From Lagopus muta (Eukaryota; Chordata; Aves; Galliformes; Phasianidae): a DNA stretch of 64,000 bases. This document shows positions 1-11,902 of the stretch, piece after piece. Below the pieces are notes generated by a model, which made no database searches, was not told the origin of the DNA, and saw nothing but the letters and a program-made list of their open reading frames with translations. Position 1 is the stretch's first letter. Each line of letters starts with the position of its first letter. Location: the NCBI RefSeq assembly GCF_023343835.1, contig NC_064447.1:2914001-2978000 (forward strand), in the 5' to 3' direction. The translations under genes and the position numbers were made by a program.

Positions 1-1
1 A

Positions 2-1102
<1,101 letters not shown>

Positions 1103-1830
1103 GAGGACCGAGGGCATGCGGTGGTTTGGCCCGATGCTCGCTGCCATCCCTGGGAGCAGAGCTCAGCGTCTCTCTCTCCTTGCACTATTGAGTGTGCTGC
1201 TTGTCGGGGGTGAAAGCTATTTCTTTTTAAGAGAACAAATCCTGAAAGGTAGGGATGGAGGAAGGTTGCAAAGAGCTGAGCTGGAGGTGGGGAAAGGAGG
1301 TGGGATAGCTCTTGGCAGAGGAGGAAGTCATTTGAGAAGGGCAGAATATCATCAGCGGGGTGTTTTAGAGGAAGGGAAATACGCTGCCTCTCCTCTCCTT
1401 GGAGAGCTGACAGAGGGAGGGATCTCAGAGCCTGTAAAGCTCTGATTTGGGTAAAGAAAAGCTGCTTTCTTCCGTGGTTCTGATCGACGTTCTCCAGATT
1501 GAGGGCTGTGCCCGCAGCATGGAGAAGCCCAAAGCCCCGTGCCGCTGCCACCCATGGCTGTCTGACGGTGTGCCGGGTCACAGAGCAGTCGGTCTGAGGT
1601 GTCCGTCTGTCCGTCCGTAGCCTGCGGCTGCGTTGGGGCTCCTTTTGGGGCTGCCCCCTCGCCGGGCTGTGGGCGGAGCAGCCGCACGGCGCTCCCTGAC
1701 GGCATCCCGGACTTTCAGCTTTGAAGATGTGACAGTTGAGCGCTCTTTCCGAATGTGAATAAGCATTAAATCGTACGTTAATGAGGTTTAATTATTTCTA
1801 AAACTTGTAAATAAAACCCTTCACTAAAAA
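1103..1830 (+). other. 3' UTR of the zinc-finger gene
   Basis: This 0.7 kb stretch follows the TAG stop, has no coding potential that I recognise and ends in an A/T-rich block with two poly(A) signals. The GC-rich HMOX2 promoter island begins about 100 bases further on. 3' UTR is inferred from position. Confidence 0.7.
1765..1815 (+). terminator. Poly(A) signals of the zinc-finger gene
   Basis: ATTAAA lies at 1765-1770 and AATAAA at 1810-1815, both about 0.7 kb after the stop codon, in a local A/T-rich patch just before the next CpG island. Either could direct cleavage; the canonical AATAAA is the better candidate. Confidence 0.65.
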
Positions 1831-1929
1831 GCATTTTCACCGTGCATCTTTAGCCCCCGCCGTGTAGCCTGGGCTTTGCTCCTGCCATCCTCGCTTACGT
1901 TTCATCTCGGAGCGGAGCAGCCCGATCAG

Positions 1930-2600
1930 CTCCGGACGCGAACCCGGCGACGTGTGGTCACGTGCTCAGCCGATCGGCCGCGCGGGTCGGAGGGCGCGCC
2001 GCCGTTCGCGCCTGCGCAGCGTCAGACCGTGGGCGGGGCTTGCCGTGACGTCCGGTGTCCCCATTGGCTGTCGACGAGGCGGGGCAGAGCGGAAGCGCGA
2101 GCCCCCTCAGTGACGTAAGCCGCCTCCTCCAATCACAGCTCTCTCCCGCGAGGTAAATGCGGGCCGGCAACGCCGGGCCTTTGTCTTGCGCCGCGGGGCA
2201 CGGCGCGAGCGGGCGGCGGCGGGTGAGTGCGCGGTGCGTCTCTGTGGCAACGCGGCCCCGTGGCAACGCGGCCGGGCCGGGGCCGCGCTGAGGTACGGCG
2301 ATCCGGGGCACGGCCGGGCTGAGGCCTCGGTGCCCAGGGGCGCTCGCGGTGTTTGCCGGCCCCTTCCTAACGCTGTCCGGGTGGGTACCGGGCCCGCGGA
2401 CCGGGCTGCGGTGTGGGGAGCCGCCTCGAGGGAGCGGTCCGTGCTGCCGCCTTCATCGGAACCGGCTGCCGGGGCGGTGGCGGCTTCGGAGGCGCTGCTG
2501 CTGTTGTGCCGTCGGGTGAGACGGGCGCCTCGTTCGGGCCTCATCGCGTTCGTACGCTGCTGCGTTTCGTCCATCGGCCCGAAGCACTGCTGCTCCAGCC
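1930..2600 (+). promoter_or_regulatory. HMOX2: CpG-island promoter of HMOX2
   Basis: The stretch is strongly G+C and CpG rich, has no TATA box and sits upstream of the HMOX2 coding exons. Visible sites are an E-box CACGTG at 1959-1964, a CRE-like TGACGT at 2046-2051, an inverted CCAAT box (ATTGG) at 2063-2067, TGACGTAA at 2111-2118 and a direct CCAAT at 2129-2133. CRE and NF-Y sites alternating within about 90 bases are typical of a TATA-less start just downstream. HO-2 is generally regarded as constitutively expressed, which fits such a promoter. The start site itself is inferred. Confidence 0.75.
2140..2222 (+). other. HMOX2: Probable HMOX2 non-coding exon 1 (5' end approximate)
   Basis: A strong splice donor (GCGG|GTGAGTGCG) follows base 2222, just downstream of the CCAAT/CRE cluster, and the first coding exon has a clear acceptor at 4950-4951. 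A 5' leader exon ending here is the simplest reading. A second donor-like GGGTGAGAC near 2514 could be an alternative leader. The start of the exon is a guess. Confidence 0.45.
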
Positions 2601-4951
2601 TGCGGTGTCTCGGGCTCTCCCGGAGGGAAGGCTCTTCTATCTGTGTGTCACGCTGCGCTGCCCTACCGGAACGTAACCCCTGCGGGGCTGCTGGTGGGAG
2701 GGCTGCCTGCTGAAGGGCAGGGCTGGACGGGTGACCTATGGTCTCAATAGGTGCTTCCTCCCACATTTGGTGCGCTGGTCTGCTGGACTGCGGCTCTGGG
2801 TGGCAGAAGTGGTGTTTGCTTGGGCTCGGAGTACGACCCAGCCCCAGGTGGAGCCTTAAATCCAGGTGGGATCCGGTAATGCAGCTGTTTGTTCCGTGGG
2901 TCTCTGTTTCCAGCTGACCTCCCCAGCAGGAGGAGGAGGGGTGAAGCTGCCCCAAGTTCTTTAGTCATGACCTCAGGCCTGGAGTTCTGGGGTCTATCTC
3001 GTCCCTCACCCCACCTTCAGAGATGTTTGGGTAGGTGCAGTCGTGCTCTGCTGCTTTAAAGCAAGGATCTGAGCCGTGTGCATTCGGAGCCGTGTGCTGG
3101 TTGAATTGCAGAGACGAGCTCTGTATTGAGTGGTTGTTCTGTCAGCTACTGAACCGATGAGAGTACCCAAGCAAAGCCAGCACTTCCAGTCTTGCTTCTT
3201 ACTGCAGCGGTGTCTCTCGGATTCCTTCAGAAGGCATAGAATTATTCACGTTGAATATCTGAGAACAACAGCCATGCATGTTGAGTGTGAAGCTTGCTGT
3301 GCAATTGTGTGTAGGGGAAAACAAACTGCTGGCTAGATGAGGATATTTTACAGGAGGGACTGAGTGCTGTGTCATTGGAAAAGAAATATGTGGAGTGCTG
3401 AGCTGTTCTGTACCAAATCTCCTCCAGCCCTGCTGTCCTGTGGCTGCTGGATCCCTCCCAGGCAGGCTGTTGGGGACTGTGTTTACTCTGAATGTCAGCC
3501 AGGAGCCTCAGAGCAAATGAAGCAATACTCCAACCCCTGAAGCACCAACAGGCAGCTGCTGGGAGCTCCCTCTGCATGTGTAGGACACTGCCTCTTTCAG
3601 AGGAGTGGAGTGCTCCAGGATGCCTGCTTTGAGCAGTGACTGTGCTGTGGGATTTCAGTTGCTGAGGGTTTGTAGTGACAGGAGAGTTAAAATGTTTTTA
3701 TTTTCCTCTCCTCTGAGTTCTCCTACAGTGTCATCATACCACAGAAGATGTGGATTGGGTTGGTGCTGCCTTGTCCCTGATTCATGGCTCATCAGGGAGG
3801 TGTCTGTATTAGAGACTGTATTGGGGAAAATTAAACTTCCTTATTTTCCTGTAGGCATACTGTCTTCAAAGCATGCTAGAAGGACTGGCTTCATTGCTGT
3901 TTTGTTATGGAGATGAACATGACAAGCTGAGCTTCTCCAAAAAAGGCTTGGGAGGTGCAAGTCTGAGAGCACTTGGTACTTAAATGAATTTTTACATGCT
4001 AACCCCTTCCAATGGTAGGAAGATAGTGGGGCTGTAGGACTCTTAACTCTCATTACTTTTCCTACTGCACGGGGCTAACTCATGTCACAGAGCAGTGCAT
4101 TTTGGTCCTGCATGGTCCTCATCTGTGCTGCCACCTGAACCAGGCTGTCAGGGTGAGAAGGAGAGCTGTCTGAGCACAGGTGGAAATCTCACCCTGGTAA
4201 TGTGCCCCAGCTGTGTGCTGTGCTGTAGCACACCTGGGGATGTGCCATCAGCCCCAGCTGCTCTGCGGGACAGAGCTCTGCAGGGGTTTCCAAGGCACCT
4301 GAGAGGGTTAGAAGTAGGTGAGGAACTGGGGGGCAGTTAATTGGTAACTAGCTTGGTTTGTGTTTGCATCTCGTGAGAGTGGAGCTACCGACTGTTCTGC
4401 CAGCTCAGGCTCTGTGAGCTTGCTTGGCCTGTTCTCATCTGTTTATCTGGTCTGCTCTCCTCTTGTCCCCAGATGCAGCCCTCCAGGGAGGCCTGAACTC
4501 AGCCCTGGGAGATGGGCTGACTCCCTTACAGCCTTGGTTTGCTGAAGAGCCAGCAGGAAGCTCAGCTCCTTGCTCATTTGGCGAGGCTGCCTGTAATTTG
4601 GGGGAGTAATCAGCACAAAGCTGATTACAGCTCCATTTTATAAATGGGATGCCTGGATTTATGGCCAAGCCAGAGTGTTCAGCTGGTATAAACCAAGTGT
4701 CTTGCTCCTGGCTCTGGGTACCTCTTGTGCATGCTGCTACATCACATGAGAAAGAAAATCTACCTCTGCTTTGGAACATAATCTGTTCTGTTGCAGGGAA
4801 GGCTCTTGTGAAAACGTCTGGTGGCTGCTCCTCACCACCCTGCGTGGTGCAGCTGCAAGGCTCCCTGTTGGACTGCTCCATGTTTCCTCCCCATTATTGC
4901 TTTTGTTAAGGCAGCTTCCCTCTAAAATCCATCTCTGATTTTGCCTTTCAG
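2223..4951 (+). other. HMOX2: HMOX2 intron 1
   Basis: About 2.7 kb between the probable leader exon and the first coding exon. The first few hundred bases still belong to the CpG island; the rest is ordinary unique sequence. I see no CR1 copy, RNA gene or convincing coding exon in it. Confidence 0.5.
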
Positions 4952-4979
4952 TGTCTCTGATCTCCAGAACAGACCAGCA

Positions 4980-7900
4980 ATGCCATCAGTTATGGAGAAC
5001 TCAGAAGGAGGAGATGAAGGGGAAAGCTTACGCTATGAGGAAATGGAAGACGACAACGTCAGGTGAGTGCTGCTGCCCTTGTCTGGTAATGTGGCACAGA
5101 GCTGGGTTTGGGCAAGGCAGGGCATATCAAACTCAAGTTCAGTGATCTCCTTGCTCATCTGTAGACTTCTCTAGCTGAAAACTAGTCCAGCCAGGACCGA
5201 GGCTGCCCTGCAGTTGGAGGTGAACATTCCTACAGAGTAGGAACAAATGCAAAGGCTGTTCTTGTAGGGTGGTGTATCACAGAGAGGCCAGAGTTGGAAG
5301 GGACCTCAAGGATCACGAAGCTCCAACCCCCTGCCACATGCAGGACCACCGACCTCCACATTGAATACCAGCCCAGGGCCCCATCCAACCTGGCCCTGAA
5401 CACCTCCAGGGATGGACGGGGCATCACAGCCTCTCTGGGCAGCTGTTCCAGCACCTCACCACTCTCTCTGTCAAGAACTTCCCCCTGACACAGAGCAAGT
5501 TCTGCAGAACTTCTTCAAAGTTGCACAAAACTGTTTGGTTATCCCTCCAAACAACAAATAGCTGCGCTCAAAGCATTCCAAATTGTGCTTTAAAAGGAAA
5601 ATTTTCCTCATATGAAAATGAGAAGGGTGAGTAGGGTGGTTCCAGAATACTGAAGTGAGCTGATTGATTGCTCTTTGACTTGATGGGCTCAGCTTCATGA
5701 GAGGTTAATGCTCCCTGGCTCTCCTGTTGTGTTCAAGTCTTGTCTAGCCTGTTACTTGCATGAGTACGGAGCGTTCAAAATGTCTTTTTTACAGCTAACG
5801 TAAACGTGCTGTCTGTAGCAAACCAGCCATAAAAACAGGGTAAGGTGCACTGTGGCATCATTTTGTGGGTGTAGGTGTTGATAACTGTACTGAGTTCCAG
5901 GTACGTGCAGTGGCTGTGATCCAAGATCATCAGTTTTTTAGAAGGAGAGCTTGTGGAAACATGCAAAACCAGCGTATTTCAGAATGAATACCTCTTGTTT
6001 TTAAGAGTGTTCCTGCCCTGCTTTGTCAGTGGGTTCTCATCTTTTCTCCAGTGGTTGCTCAGAGAGGTTGTGGATGCCCCATCTCTGGAGGCATTCAAGG
6101 CCAGGTTGGATGTGGCTCTGGGCAGCCTGCTCTGCTGGTTGGCGACCTGCACACAGCAGGGGGTTGGAACTGGATGATGTTTGAAGTCCTCTCTGTGATG
6201 ATTATTGCAGTACCCTTGGTGCCCCAGTCAGAAAAGCTCAAGTTCTGCCTGTGTGTGTCCATCTGCTCCTACTCAAGGCTGTCTTCTGCAAAGAGACCAA
6301 GAAGTATAGGAGCAAGGCCCTGCTGCTCTTTATCCTGTCCTGGTAGTTGCGCTCTTGATACGCTCAGGGTCTCCTTTAGTGTTGTTGTGGCTCAGGGTTG
6401 GAAGTGAAAGCACCAGTGCAAGGAATTGAGAATCCTTCACAATTTCTCCAGCATCCTGGAGCCCCTGCTCAGCACCAGGGCTCCTGGGTGAAGTCTGGCT
6501 CAGATGGGAGCCCTGACTGCTGTCACCCTGACACTTCCTGGGGGTGATGCTGGTTGCAGCCAGCAGGGCTGGGCCGAGGGATCCCTGCTCTGAACCTGCA
6601 CCAGACGAGGCCTGGGATGGTGAGGCTGCAGGGTCCCTCCAAACTCAGCAAGGACAAACTCATGACTGTATGTGGGAGTGGAGTGAAAGGAGCTCTCCCT
6701 GCTTGCCTGCAGCCCGACTGACCTTTCAGAGCTGCTGAAGGAGGGGACTAAGGAGTCCCACGACCGTGCAGAGAATACTCAGTTTGTCAAAGACTTCCTG
6801 AAAGGACGGATCAAGAAGGAGCTCTTCAAGGTGAGTGTGGCTCTGCTGCCTTGGCAGAGAAACTCTTTGTTGTACTTGATGACTACAGCTGGGGACTTGC
6901 TGAGGCAGAACACCACAGGCCCATGTGTAGGGGGTAGACTGGGGGTGAGGGGTAGGGGGGGAACTGGTTTCTAGATGGCATGGCTGAATGGTGACCACTA
7001 CTGGAGGGCCCTGTGCTGCTCAGTGTGTCTCAGAGCTGGAACTCGGGATGGTGAGGAGCATACTGGCCCAGAACAATTTCACTTAGGTGGAAGTGCTGTG
7101 TTTCTGGCTACTCAGGGCAGCTGCAGCACATGTACCAATGGCAAAAGCTGTGTGCTTGTGGATCAAAAGCTGTGTGGGCTTACAGCACTCATTTCAGGCT
7201 CTGGTTGTTGTTTTCTGTAGATTTCAGGTCAGTGTTTTCTGTTCTGAGCAGAAGAGATGATGTGGGGCACAGTCAGTCTTTGGCTGTTGGTGTGAATGGT
7301 ACCTTTAGGATGCAGCTGGTCCTGTGCCTAGTACAGGCTCTCCAGGTCTTGTGTCCACCCTGGGGTTTCCTTGTGTAGCCCTGTTCCATGAAGGGATGGA
7401 GTAGTCACAAGGTGCAATAGAGCAAGCAACTTACATTCACTGTGCTTTGTCCACAGCTGGCTACCACAGCACTTTACTTCACATACAGTGCTTTGGAAGA
7501 GGAAATGGATCGCAATAAGGACAACCCAGTGTTTGCTCCTCTGTATTTCCCTCTAGAGCTTCACCGGAAAGAAGCGTTGATTAAAGACATGAAATATTTC
7601 TATGGGGAAGATTGGAAAGAGAAGATACAGTGTTCAGATGCAACTCAGCAATATGTGGACAGAATCCATCATGTGGGACAGCATGAGCCTGAGTTGCTGG
7701 TGGCTCATGCTTACACACGCTACATGGGGGACCTCTCAGGTGGCCAAGTGCTGAAGAAGGTAGCCCAGAGGGCCCTCAAGTTGCCCATTACTGAGGAAGG
7801 GATCCAGTTCTACACGTTTGAGAACATTTCCAATGCACAGAAGTTCAAGCAGCTGTATAGAGCAAGGCTGAATGCTCTAGACTTGGACAAGAACTGCAAG

Positions 7901-9132
7901 GAACGGATCGTGGAAGAGGCCAACAGAGCTTTCAGATTTAACATGGAGGTACTAAATCCTTTGTGCCCTTATACGCAGTGGTTTGGATGAGAGACCAGAT
8001 GAAGGGATTCTGGTGGAAAGGGGATTCTGCCTTTGCTGTTTGGGATCCTAGTCTGAATAGATCTTTCACTATTTTAAGGTTGGTATTGGGCAGGAATTCA
8101 TGCCATACGCCCCAGTGGAACCTTTGAGCCTGAGCTGAGATGGCTTCACTGCGAGATTCCCATGAACTGTGTGGCTTTGAAGTAGAGGTGGGAACAGAGC
8201 TCTCTGAGATGGCTGTACTCAGCCTGAGTGCAGTGCATCCAGTCTCACCTGTGGGGTGGTCAGAAGTGTTTGTAACCCCGTAGGCCCCTGTTACTGCCCA
8301 GAGTGTTTGCCAGTCATAAAACACGCCTGAGCTTCAGTAGGAGATAAATATAGGCTTAGTTACCAGATGTGAGCCTTAATCTCTGCCTGGAGTATGTTAC
8401 TGGTCTCAGCTGGTCAGCAACAAGGTGGGATATGGCAAACTCTTTCATCAGGATCCTTACAGAAGCCCTCCAGCAGAACTAGAAGGGCCTGCACAAATGG
8501 GAGCAGTAACCCAGAGAGGGTCTGGCAGCAGGGAGGGCTCTTTGCCCTGTAATCCCATGTGCAGCAGGCAATCTGATGCTTTTGCCATTGGCTGTGCCTT
8601 CTCAGAGCTGTGGTGTGTGCCAGGTGAGACCTCACCACACACCTGCCTGCAAGGCACTCTGAAATGAGTATTGAATGCTGCGTTTGGGATCTGCGTGGAG
8701 GCAGGCAGCAGCAGCTCTTGCCAGTTCTGTGCATGTCTCCATGGGTTTGTATGGCAGCTCTGTGGCTTTGCTCACTCCACACACTCACTGTGCCCACTTG
8801 CAGGTGTTTGATGAACTGGACAAGATCGGCCAGTCGCTGGTGGAAGAAGCCCAGGATGGAGGTGTTCCAGTTCACGACGGGAAAGGAGACGTACGCAAAT
8901 GCCCTTACTATGCAGACAAGCTGGGTAGGCTTGGGGTGATGCGAGGACTGCCACGTGAATGTGGCAGAGGCCTTGCAGCACTGACAATGCTTTCTTTATT
9001 CTAGCAGGCAGTGCAGCAGCTGGCTGTCCCTATCACACTGCTGTGGCCTTGGCAAAGCAGCCCATCGTGCAGCTGATCCTGGCGGCTTGTGTTGCTGTGG
9101 CAGCAGGAGTTGCAGCGTGGTATGTGATGTGA
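4980..9132 (+). CDS. HMOX2: Heme oxygenase 2, five coding exons, 312 aa
   Basis: HO-2 is the constitutive, ER-anchored enzyme that splits heme into biliverdin, CO and iron using NADPH-cytochrome P450 reductase. Coding exons: 4980-5062, 6713-6830, 7457-7948, 8804-8924 and 9008-9132 (alternative start 9005); the total is 939 bases including TGA. The start at 4980 lies 28 bases into its exon; a second in-frame ATG is four codons on. The proximal heme ligand is His44 in [10 protein letters not shown]. The family signature [18 protein letters not shown] is at residues 147-164. A hydrophobic tail anchor covers about 291-312. Cys-Pro heme regulatory motifs remain at KCPYY (Cys264) and GCPYH (Cys278), which marks HO-2 rather than HO-1. 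The site equivalent to human Cys127-Pro is Cys126-Ser here. Exon 3 is 492 bases, which is, from memory, the usual length in this family. The intron 3 donor (GAG|GTACTA) is weak. Length is close to human HO-2 (316 aa). Confidence 0.97.
5277..5490 (-). mobile_element. CR1 LINE fragment, 3' end
   Basis: Read on the + strand it shows the reverse complement of a CR1 3' end: 'gttggaagggacctcaagga', then 'ccaaccccctgcca', 'ccaacctggccctgaacacc' and 'gcatcacagcctctctgggc'. It is truncated at the 5' side, as is usual for CR1 copies. It lies in the first coding intron of HMOX2 and has no coding role. Confidence 0.88.
6050..6200 (+). mobile_element. CR1 LINE fragment, 3' end
   Basis: The sense-strand CR1 3' block is clear: 'gttgtggatgccccatctct', 'ggaggcattcaaggccaggt', 'ggctctgggcagcctgctct' and 'gggttggaactggatgatg'. 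It resembles the CR1-F-like group by eye. The copy is short and 5' truncated, and lies in the same HMOX2 intron as the inverted copy 0.6 kb upstream. Confidence 0.88.
6831..7456 (+). other. HMOX2: HMOX2 intron between coding exons 2 and 3
   Basis: A 626-base GT-AG intron (GTGAGT donor, TTGTCCACAG acceptor). I see no repeat, RNA gene or extra exon in it. Confidence 0.92.
7949..8803 (+). other. HMOX2: HMOX2 intron between coding exons 3 and 4
   Basis: An 855-base intron with a weak donor (GTACTA) and a good CTTGCAG acceptor. If the donor is not used, translation continues for 14 codons and stops at 7988-7990. Otherwise I see nothing in it. Confidence 0.9.
9002..9007 (+). promoter_or_regulatory. 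HMOX2: NAGNAG tandem acceptor before the last HMOX2 exon
   Basis: The intron ends TAGCAG. Both AGs are usable: cutting after the first starts the exon at 9005, after the second at 9008. The previous exon ends in codon phase 1, so the products differ only by one Ala after Leu271 (LAGS versus LGS). Confidence 0.8.
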
Positions 9133-9762
9133 TGCCAAGCCTGGCTCCTGGCCCTATGTGGTGGTGAGGGAAGAGACACCCTGCCCTTGTTCCAACTCCT
9201 CCCTTGCTGCTGGTGGAGTGACTGCGGGGAAATAAAGCAGGGAGAGGTTAAAAATCCAGGGGGACTATCCAAGACTTCTTGCACACCAATAATGCAAGCA
9301 CTGTAATGCAATGTCTTTAGCTAACTAGTGTACGGAACTGATCTGGTAAGAGGATGTGAAGATTCCAGTTCAACACTGCTCTATGCTGGCTGGAGCAGCT
9401 TTTAAAGCTAGAGATGTCTTGTCCTGCAGTGGCAAAGCCTTCACGTGCTTGGCTTTTCTTTGGCTGGAGCAGTCTGTGGAGGGAATTTCCTGCCCTGGGC
9501 TGCAACCCAAGAATGTGTCGTCGGTCTTCTCAGAGAAGAGTACTCAAGTTTCCTACCCTGAGAAACAAACATTTGTCATACTCTGACTATGCTGTGGGTC
9601 CGTTAGCTCAAAGGAGTGACCCAGGGACCAAGCATAACTCGTGTTGGATGGAGCTTACTGGGTGAGGGGACAGGACCAAATGTGTGGGTTGCTGGTATGA
9701 AGGTGTCAAATGTACATTGTGCAACATCGATTTATATTTGCTGAAGCCTTGATTGGAATAAA
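9133..9762 (+). other. HMOX2: HMOX2 3' UTR with two poly(A) signals
   Basis: After the TGA, AATAAA occurs at 9231-9236 (UTR of about 0.1 kb) and again at 9757-9762 (about 0.65 kb). Alternative polyadenylation between the two is possible. A CR1 copy begins about 160 bases after the second signal. Confidence 0.7.
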
Positions 9763-9920
9763 AAGCTGCTGTGCTGTAGCTGAGGAAAGCCAGAGGGCCC
9801 TCTGTAGGAGAGTGTAGTTCCATGTGGGGGATATGGAAGGCTGGGGAGGAGATCTGTGGGCAGCAGCAGGGTGGATGAAGACTTACCTGCTTAGTTTTTT
9901 GACTCATGCACATCTAGAGG

Positions 9921-10197
9921 TCACAGAATCACCCGGGTTGGAAGGGACCTCAAGGATCATGTAGTTCCAACCCCCCTGCCTAGCAGGGCCACCAAACATA
10001 CACATTCAGATCAGGTTGCCCAGGACCCCGTCCAACCTGGCCTTAAACACGTCCAAGGACGGGGCATCCACAACCTCCCTGGGCAGCCCGTTCCAGGGCC
10101 TAACCACTCTCCTAGTAAAGAAAGAGGTCCTCCTGTCCTTACAGGCCACCCTATCACTGCTGCCTCTTGAGTTCTTCCTAGCTCCTGTGAGGAGGTG
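9921..10197 (-). mobile_element. CR1 LINE fragment in the HMOX2/CDIP1 convergent gap
   Basis: It begins 'tcacagaatcacccgggttg' and continues 'gaagggacctcaaggatcat', 'ccgtccaacctggccttaaa' and 'gggcatccacaacctccctg', the reverse complement of a CR1 3' end. It extends to the 'ttgagttcttcctagctcc' block, about 277 bases. It sits between the 3' ends of two convergent genes. Confidence 0.93.
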
Positions 10198-10524
10198 ATT
10201 TGGCAGTGCAGGAACCCCTCTGCCTTCTTCCAGTGCTGTCATTGGTGAGCAGTTGGACTGGAGAAGGGATACCTGAGTGGTGGAGCTGGGGAAACCTGGA
10301 GTGCAGCCCAGGGCTGCGCAAATGGAGGTTCCTTACCTGGGCCAGGCCCAATGCTGCCCTTAACATCCTGAGCTGGGGTAGGAAACTGCTGCTCTTCTTC
10401 CAGTGATTAATGCTGCCCCGATTATCCCACTCATACAACCCTCACTTAGCAAACTTGGGGTAGATCTGTGTATTTGCTTGCAGGGGGATAAGGAAAAGAC
10501 GTACACTGAGCTCAGGGTCTTATG
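10198..10524. other. Short intergenic gap between convergent HMOX2 and CDIP1
   Basis: About 330 bases between the CR1 copy and the CDIP1 poly(A) signal on the other strand. I see no gene or repeat here. Confidence 0.55.
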
Positions 10525-10530
10525 TTTATT
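10525..10530 (-). terminator. CDIP1: CDIP1 poly(A) signal
   Basis: TTTATT on the + strand reads AATAAA on the - strand, 1.37 kb beyond the CDIP1 stop codon. I did not see an obvious closer canonical signal, so a 3' UTR of about 1.4 kb is inferred. Confidence 0.6.
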
Positions 10531-11902
10531 TACGTACAAATACTGGGACGAGTGTCACAGTTCCACCTCTGAGCAAACAGCAGCTGCCTGTGCAGGCCAG
10601 GCTGTTTGCAGACATGCTCCCCGAGAAGCCCCTCTGCTCAGTTCTGGGGGCTGCACACCTCTGCTGCCCTGACTGCAGGAGGTGAGAGCAGGGGGAACCA
10701 GCATGAGGTGTGCCCACAGAAATTGAGACTGGCTCTCAGGTCCTCCGGCCCTTGTCTGTCACAGTGCTGCTGGCAGCTTGTGTTGCTGCTTGCCCCCATC
10801 TTTCTGCCCCGTGTAAAGTGAGCTAAAAGTAAACCCCTACACCCACATGCAACAAGGAACCCCACAGGATGCGCCTGTGGTGACAGCAGGGTGGGTGCTG
10901 CTGTGGTGCCCACAGACCCTGCTGGGCTTAGGGTGGGGTGCAGCTCTGCAGCAAGTGGGTAGGGATCTGCTCCAGAGCTGGGAGCCAGCTGCAGTCAGGT
11001 AACAAAGTCCCCTATTCTACAGCGCCGGGGCAGGTAGCAACATGCTGGATGCACTTCTGCTAATAGCTTACCAGGTGGGTGAGAAACAGCCAGGGGCTTT
11101 CCTCCCCTGAAACACCTGCAGCAGGGCTGGGAGGAGGTGCATGCAGCTGGAGCAGCAGCGGACACCAGGCACTGGGGCTTCCCTACCAGGATGGATGGGC
11201 TGGTTGAGGGTGCTGTGCTGCAGCCCTTTCCCTGGCTGTGCCTTGAAGGCGGCTCCATTTGCCTCTACCTGGGACACGTTGCCTATAGGTTCTACTGACC
11301 TGGCTGGAGAGAGCCCTGAGCCAGGTGGAACCTGGCACTGACTGCTTTGTCTCCTCAATGCCAAACCTCCACCAGGCCACTTCCTAAAAGGACTGCAATT
11401 GAATGCAGTGGCCGTGCTGCATCTGCAGTGTGCTCTACCAGCTGCTCTTGCTTCCCCCATCCCCTCAGAACAGCAAGCGGGGCAGCATATCCATGCTCCC
11501 CCCACCCCACCATGTCCAGTGGGCTGCAGTGAGGGGTGGGCACTCCAGCAGCTGCTGCTCATCCCCAGCTTGCTCCAGGCAAGAGGAGCTGTGCTGATGT
11601 CCTCGAGCAAGAGGTGCCAAAGGACAGCCCTGCTCCTCTGTGCTGCAGAGCAGCTGTCAGAGGGAGCCCTGCACGCAGCACCTGGGGCTCAGCCCCGTGC
11701 ATCCACACCACGTCCCCAGTCTGACCGTTCACAGCGAGGAGCGGAGCTTGGGGAAGCAGTCACAGCCTGGAGCGAGAGGGAGGGAAGGGACACACATACA
11801 CACCACCAAGGGTAAGCAAAGGAGTGCTGCACACGCGTGGATTAGGACGGCAGTGGGAGAGGGGCCGGTGTCATTCCAGTGGCTCAGGCTCCCGGGGTGC
11901 TG
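10531..11902 (-). other. CDIP1: CDIP1 3' UTR (inferred)
   Basis: About 1.37 kb of G+C-moderate, non-repetitive sequence between the CDIP1 stop codon and its likely poly(A) signal. Open frames here are short and unrelated to any family I recognise. Confidence 0.6.

Larger units (their letters stand above)
5063..6712 (+). other. HMOX2: HMOX2 intron between coding exons 1 and 2
   Basis: A 1.65 kb intron with a strong GTGAGT donor and a CAG acceptor. It holds two CR1 fragments in opposite orientations (5277-5490 and about 6050-6200); the remainder shows nothing I recognise. Confidence 0.9.

Noticed and set aside
1876-2955. Open frames of 80-280 codons around the HMOX2 CpG island
   Set aside because: They are Ala/Arg/Pro-rich, lie in G+C-rich DNA where stops are rare and occur on both strands. 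They match no family and overlap the promoter.
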